Shown here piece by piece: positions 60,489 through 64,000 of a DNA stretch of 64,000 bases. The notes beneath the pieces were generated by a model. The model was not told the origin of the DNA. It did no database searches and worked only from the letters and a program-made list of their open reading frames with translations. Position 1 is the stretch's first letter. Every line of letters begins with the position of its first letter. Position numbers and translations under genes: made by a program. The DNA comes from Streptomyces fumigatiscleroticus (GTDB lineage Bacteria; Actinomycetota; Actinomycetes; Streptomycetales; Streptomycetaceae): positions 1-64,000 of the forward strand of contig NZ_BMQF01000030.1 in the NCBI RefSeq assembly GCF_014647975.1. The letters are read 5' to 3'.

Positions 60489-62246
60489 GTGCCCGCTGTC
60501 CGGCTCTGCTGCTCCCTGAAGGCGCGGGTGAAAGGCGGACGGCCGGTCCGGCACGAGGCGGCCGGTGCGATGCGGGCCGAGGCGCCTGGCTCGGGCGGCT
60601 ACGCGATGGTCCTGCACCGCCTCGTCACCGCCGGCCCGGCCGCCTCGACCGCCGACGTGTCCGCGACCCTGGCCGCCCTGCAGCTGCCGGAGCGATGCCG
60701 GGTACGAACCAAAGCCGTCTACGACGGACAGCAAATTCCTGCGACAGAGCCACGTCTGGTCAGCCACGCTTGCTCCGTGGCGGCATCTCCCTACGACCGG
60801 TTGGTCACAGATCACGAGTACGTCCAGCGCGTCAGGCAGCAGCGCCCCAGCGCCCTGCTGCCTGTCATCGGGGCAGCTTCGGCTCGCTGGCACAGCGACA
60901 CCTGGTGGAAGAGCCGTGGCCAGCTGTACAGGCCGTGGGCTCTCGCCGATGTCGCTCGCGTCAGCCTTGCCTACGGAAACGAGCACCGCGGAGACGGCAG
61001 CTGCACGGAAGACGATCTGCAGCGCATGCTCGCCAAATACGCAGAGTTGACGGATCTCATGGCCCGTGACAAGGCCAGCGCCGAGTCTGTCGCCAGCTGG
61101 CTGCTGCGCGTTGCTGGTGAACAGTTCGCCTACCAGGAATCCGGATTCAACGATTTGGCCCGCACGGCCGCCCTGTTCGACCAGACGTCGCCCGCCCGCA
61201 CCCCGGCATGCCTGGTCGCTGGCTGGGACGAAGAACTCCTCGGCTGCTCCCTGTCCGAGTACGTCGGCGTGACTCAGCTTCTGCAGGTGTCGGCACTGCA
61301 GAACGAAGGGCGCTTCGACCCGGCATGGCTCAGTCAGCCCCAGATGCAGCAGATCTGCTCTGTCATCCCAGAGACCACCGTACGGGAGGTGACTGAACGC
61401 CACTTCGTCACCGATCAGCAGACGTTCAAGACCGACAACCAGGCGAGCCGGCTGAGTTCCGATCCGCACTTGCGCCGCTTCGAGTACAACCCATTGAAGA
61501 GCCGTCCCTTCCTGTCCGGATTCGGCCCGGGCTATCTCGCCCCCTCATCCCACTTGATCATCCCCAAGGGCAGCCCACTCGGCCTGTACTACATGGGGAT
61601 GGCCCACTTCGGGAACTCCTTCGCCAAGGAACTCGGCGACCTCTTCGAACAGTACGTAGGCCGCCAGCTGCGCCTGCTTCCCGACGCCGAAGTGCACCCC
61701 GAGGTCCTCTACCGCGACGAGCGACGCAGCGTCGACTGGATCGTCGTCTTGGACGACCTGGTCCTGCTCGTCGAAGTGAAGTCCACGCGACCTACCCAGC
61801 AACTACGACTCGGCGTGCTGGACCGCACGAGCGCAGCCCTCAGGCAGATCAAGCACGCCTACCAGCAGCTCGAGACCTCCGCAGCCCTGATCAACGGCAG
61901 GCACCCGAGCTTCAGCCACATACCCGCAGACCGGCCCGTGCACGGTCTCGTGGTCACCATGGAACCCTTCCACACCGCCAACGCACCCTTTCAAAAGGAA
62001 GTGCAGCCAGATCCGGGAATCCCTGTCACCGTCTGCAGCGCCACCGAACTCGAGCACCTGGTAACTGTGGAGGATGTGTCGGTCGCCCAGCTCCTGCTCG
62101 AACGACAGTCAGACCCCCTGACGTCGACGTACTCCCTCACCAGCGCTCTCGTTGGCAAGGCTCTCGGCCGCAACGCAATCCTGGATGCCGGCTGGGACAG
62201 CTACCCGTGGAAACGGCACTCCGATCTCGCGTGGCAGCCCGCCTAG
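60489..62246 (+). CDS. PD-(D/E)XK nuclease-like protein
   Basis: Up to 585 aa from GTG 60489, but the first 70-90 residues look unlike native coding sequence and the true start may lie as far down as about 60775. Middle region helical (YAELTDLMARDKASAESVASWLLRV). Nuclease core about residues 380-440: FAKELGDLFEQYVGRQLRLL (helix with Glu), HPEVLYRDERRSVDWIVVLDD (Asp) and LVLLVEVKSTRPTQQ (E-x-K), then a helix with Q (IKHAYQQLE). Restriction- or repair-type nuclease; it stands alone beside the telomeric helicase. Confidence 0.7.
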   Translation: MPAVRLCCSLKARVKGGRPVRHEAAGAMRAEAPGSGGYAMVLHRLVTAGPAASTADVSATLAALQLPERCRVRTKAVYDGQQIPATEPRLVSHACSVAASPYDRLVTDHEYVQRVRQQRPSALLPVIGAASARWHSDTWWKSRGQLYRPWALADVARVSLAYGNEHRGDGSCTEDDLQRMLAKYAELTDLMARDKASAESVASWLLRVAGEQFAYQESGFNDLARTAALFDQTSPARTPACLVAGWDEELLGCSLSEYVGVTQLLQVSALQNEGRFDPAWLSQPQMQQICSVIPETTVREVTERHFVTDQQTFKTDNQASRLSSDPHLRRFEYNPLKSRPFLSGFGPGYLAPSSHLIIPKGSPLGLYYMGMAHFGNSFAKELGDLFEQYVGRQLRLLPDAEVHPEVLYRDERRSVDWIVVLDDLVLLVEVKSTRPTQQLRLGVLDRTSAALRQIKHAYQQLETSAALINGRHPSFSHIPADRPVHGLVVTMEPFHTANAPFQKEVQPDPGIPVTVCSATELEHLVTVEDVSVAQLLLERQSDPLTSTYSLTSALVGKALGRNAILDAGWDSYPWKRHSDLAWQPA

Positions 62247-62305
62247 AACAGCGCGCCGCGCGCGGGGCCCGCGCGTGAGGCCGCTTACGAGTGGCGCGCA
62301 CGTCT

Positions 62306-62355
62306 CGTACGGCATACGTGCGCTTTCCGTACGCATGCCGTACGGAAAGCGCACG
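62306..62355. terminator. 17-bp stem-loop containing 11-bp-phased CGTACG sites
   Basis: A perfect 17-bp inverted repeat (62317-62333 and 62339-62355) with a 5-nt loop lies between convergent genes (stops at 62246 and 62382) and would serve as a bidirectional terminator. CGTACG cores at 62306, 62328 and 62339, with a near-match CGTGCG at 62317, are in 11-bp register, the same spacing as the array upstream of tap. Confidence 0.65.
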
Positions 62356-62381
62356 AGCAGGGCAGTTGGTCGGCCTGCATT

Positions 62382-64000
62382 TCACGCCCAGTCCATGCCG
62401 AGGTCTCGGATCGCGTTGAGCTGTTCCTGGGTGAGTTTGTCCCGTCTCGCGCGGGTGTTCGATGTCCATACGCCGAGCCGTACAGCCACCGGTTCCGTCT
62501 CGCCGTCGACCGTGATCTCTTCAGCGTGTCTGCGCGGTACGGGCCGGCCCGCCCCTTCGCGCTCGACCCATTGGGTGAGGGCCGCGAGTCCGCGCTGGAA
62601 TGCCTGCTGCGTCTTGCTCGGGCCCTTGGTCGCACGGCGTTGCTGCCGGGGCGGGAGAGGGCGCCTCAAGCGGTTTGATGCCCAGCTGGGTCAGCCGCTT
62701 CTGCTGCTCGGTCGACAGCAGCTTCCAGGCGCCCGGCTTGCGCTGCTGCTGGAGCCATCGTCCGATGTCGTCGCCGTCCATGAGCACGCCGGGTGCGATG
62801 TGGGGCAGGACACCGCCGGGTTCGTCCTCGGCGAGGTCGGCGAGGTGGCGGTGGTGGCGTTGCCAGTCGAGTGGCCATGGGCAGTTCCAGTCCGGGTCGA
62901 TGGCCGTCAGCTGCTCCGTGCGTGCGGCGGCGCGTTCCGGGTTCTTCCCGAGGCCGCCTTTGCGGCGGAGGTTGGCCATGTGTTGCCCGATGGGCACCAT
63001 TGCCTCGCCCTCGCCCCAGACCGCGTCCTGGCGCGGCGCGAGGTGCCCGGTGGCCCGCCGGTAGGACCGGAGCGCGGCGAGCTTGGCCTCCCACGCTTCC
63101 TCACCAGGCTCCCAGATCATCCCGGCCTCCGGCGTGTCCAGGAGGACCTTGCGTCGGTCTTCCAGCTCCCCGGCCCGCAGGGCCTTGCGCTGCTGGTGGA
63201 CCCATCGCCCAAGCGGAAACGCCTTCGTTGCCCCGACCTCGACTTCAACGTCGTAGGGGACGGCGTAGAGGCCGGTGATCTCGTTCTCCTTCCGCCAGCG
63301 GATGAGGGCTTGGTAGCCCTCGAGCCAGACCAGCGACTCCGGCCGGTAGACGCGGGTGCGTAGGAACGCGGCGATGGTGGCTGCGTCGCGGGGGCTGGAG
63401 AAGTGGAGCAGGGCGGACTCGGCTGCGGCGTCGGTGTGGTCCGCTTCTTGGTCCTCGCCCACCTCGCCGCCGACCCGGATGATCCGCCCGTCCTCATCGC
63501 GCTGGAGGTGTGCCTTGCGTTTGCCGCTGGTGAGGGTGCGGGAGGCGAGTTGCTCGATCAGGCGCTCGTCGTGGCTGCGCAGGCCCTGGAGCACGGCCAC
63601 GAGCGGCTTGAAGCTGGCGGAGGCGATCATGTCGGTGGGGTCCTCGTCGGGCTCCAGGAACACGGGCACGATGATGCGTGCGACCTTGGTGGTGCCGTCG
63701 TGGTTGGGGCGGAGGGCGCGGCCGATGTTCTGCACGATCTCGACCTGGGAGCTGCGGGTGTCGGCGAAGCAGATGGCTTCGACTCCTCGTTCGCCGGTGA
63801 TGTCGACGCCTTCTCCGAGGACGCGGCAGCTGGCGAGGAAGGCGCGGTGGACTCGGCGTCCGGTTGCGTCGATGCCGTTGGCGAACTGGCGCAGCACTTC
63901 GCGTCGTTCGGTGACGAGGTGGTCGCCGCACAGCCACGCCGACCACACCCGGTCCGGCGGGACGTGGCGGCCGGCCTCCAGCTCGTAGAACTCCGCGCCG
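62382..64000 (-). CDS. Telomere-linked SF2 helicase, partial, 3' frameshift
   Basis: The C-terminal part of a large helicase that runs off the right edge. Visible SF2 motifs: SCRVLGEGVDITGERG (motif V region) and QVEIVQNIGRALRPN (motif VI, Q-x2-GR-x2-R). Downstream are helicase-associated repeats rich in Trp (LGRWVHQQRKALRAGEL; AWEAKLAALRSYRRATGHLAPRQD; GRWLQQQRKPGAWKLLSTEQQKRLTQLGI). After KPLEAPSPAPA the coding frame shifts near 62645 and resumes as KTQQAFQRGLAALTQWVEREG, ending LGMDWA at 62382; the uninterrupted relation is shown by the copy at 45619-45930. This type (TtrA-like) lies next to Streptomyces telomeres and promotes conjugal transfer. Confidence 0.82.

Noticed and set aside
62306..62355. 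A telomere sequence at the right end
   Set aside because: The palindrome lies between convergent genes and the helicase continues past the window edge, so the actual telomere, if near, is outside.
1..64000. CRISPR arrays, tRNA or rRNA genes
   Set aside because: No regularly spaced identical repeats with unique spacers and no tRNA- or rRNA-like sequence noticed on either strand; not exhaustively computed.

Overview
The sequence is very GC-rich with strong G/C bias at third codon positions, GTG starts and Streptomyces-type families throughout. It reads as an accessory, probably subtelomeric, stretch of a linear Streptomyces replicon (chromosome arm or large linear plasmid). Two features support linearity: a telomere-associated protein / terminal protein pair (tap-tpg, 37970-40798), and at the right edge a helicase of the kind found next to Streptomyces telomeres (62382 to beyond 64000). 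A second, truncated copy of that helicase's C-terminus lies at 45619-45930. No rRNA, tRNA, CRISPR array or core metabolic gene was seen.

Layout. (1) 0-6 kb: an ISKra4-like insertion sequence abuts a truncated UvrD-type helicase; then a DUF6083-like gene and an XRE regulator divergent from a Cys-rich protein across a three-copy operator. (2) 6.2-15.1 kb: a DUF4011 helicase with a C-terminal Vsr-like nuclease (Hhe type) translationally overlapped by an Abi-like partner, then a zinc-finger protein, a PD-(D/E)XK-like protein and two unknowns. (3) 15.3-24.4 kb: a complete four-gene Wadjet (JetABCD) anti-plasmid system, every gene overlapping the next. (4) 24.6-34.2 kb: a divergent six-gene cluster that I do not recognise as a named system: SbcD-like nuclease and SbcC-like ATPase on +, and on - an unknown protein, an Fe-S RecB/Cas4-like nuclease, a second unknown and an SF1 helicase. 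(5) 34.2-48.9 kb: IS21 and TniB remnants, a glycine-zipper protein, an HNH endonuclease, tap-tpg, a Schlafen/AlbA_2 protein and a TIGR02391 protein. (6) 48.9-64 kb: small membrane proteins, two paralogous modules (two-TM protein plus XRE regulator, one frameshifted), a DGNSR-motif protein overlapping a GIY-YIG-like protein, a PD-(D/E)XK protein and the telomeric helicase.

How it works together. Regions 2-4 form a dense defence island: Hhe, Wadjet and the SbcCD/Fe-S nuclease/helicase cluster all sense or process foreign DNA or DNA ends. The long minus-strand gene run (29523 to 15342) has only one sizeable internal gap (230 bp before jetA), so the unnamed cluster and Wadjet could share transcription. 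The most original signals are that six-gene cluster, and CGTACG sites spaced exactly 11 bp apart both upstream of tap and beside the telomeric helicase. The right third carries many broken genes and duplicated fragments, as expected near linear replicon ends.
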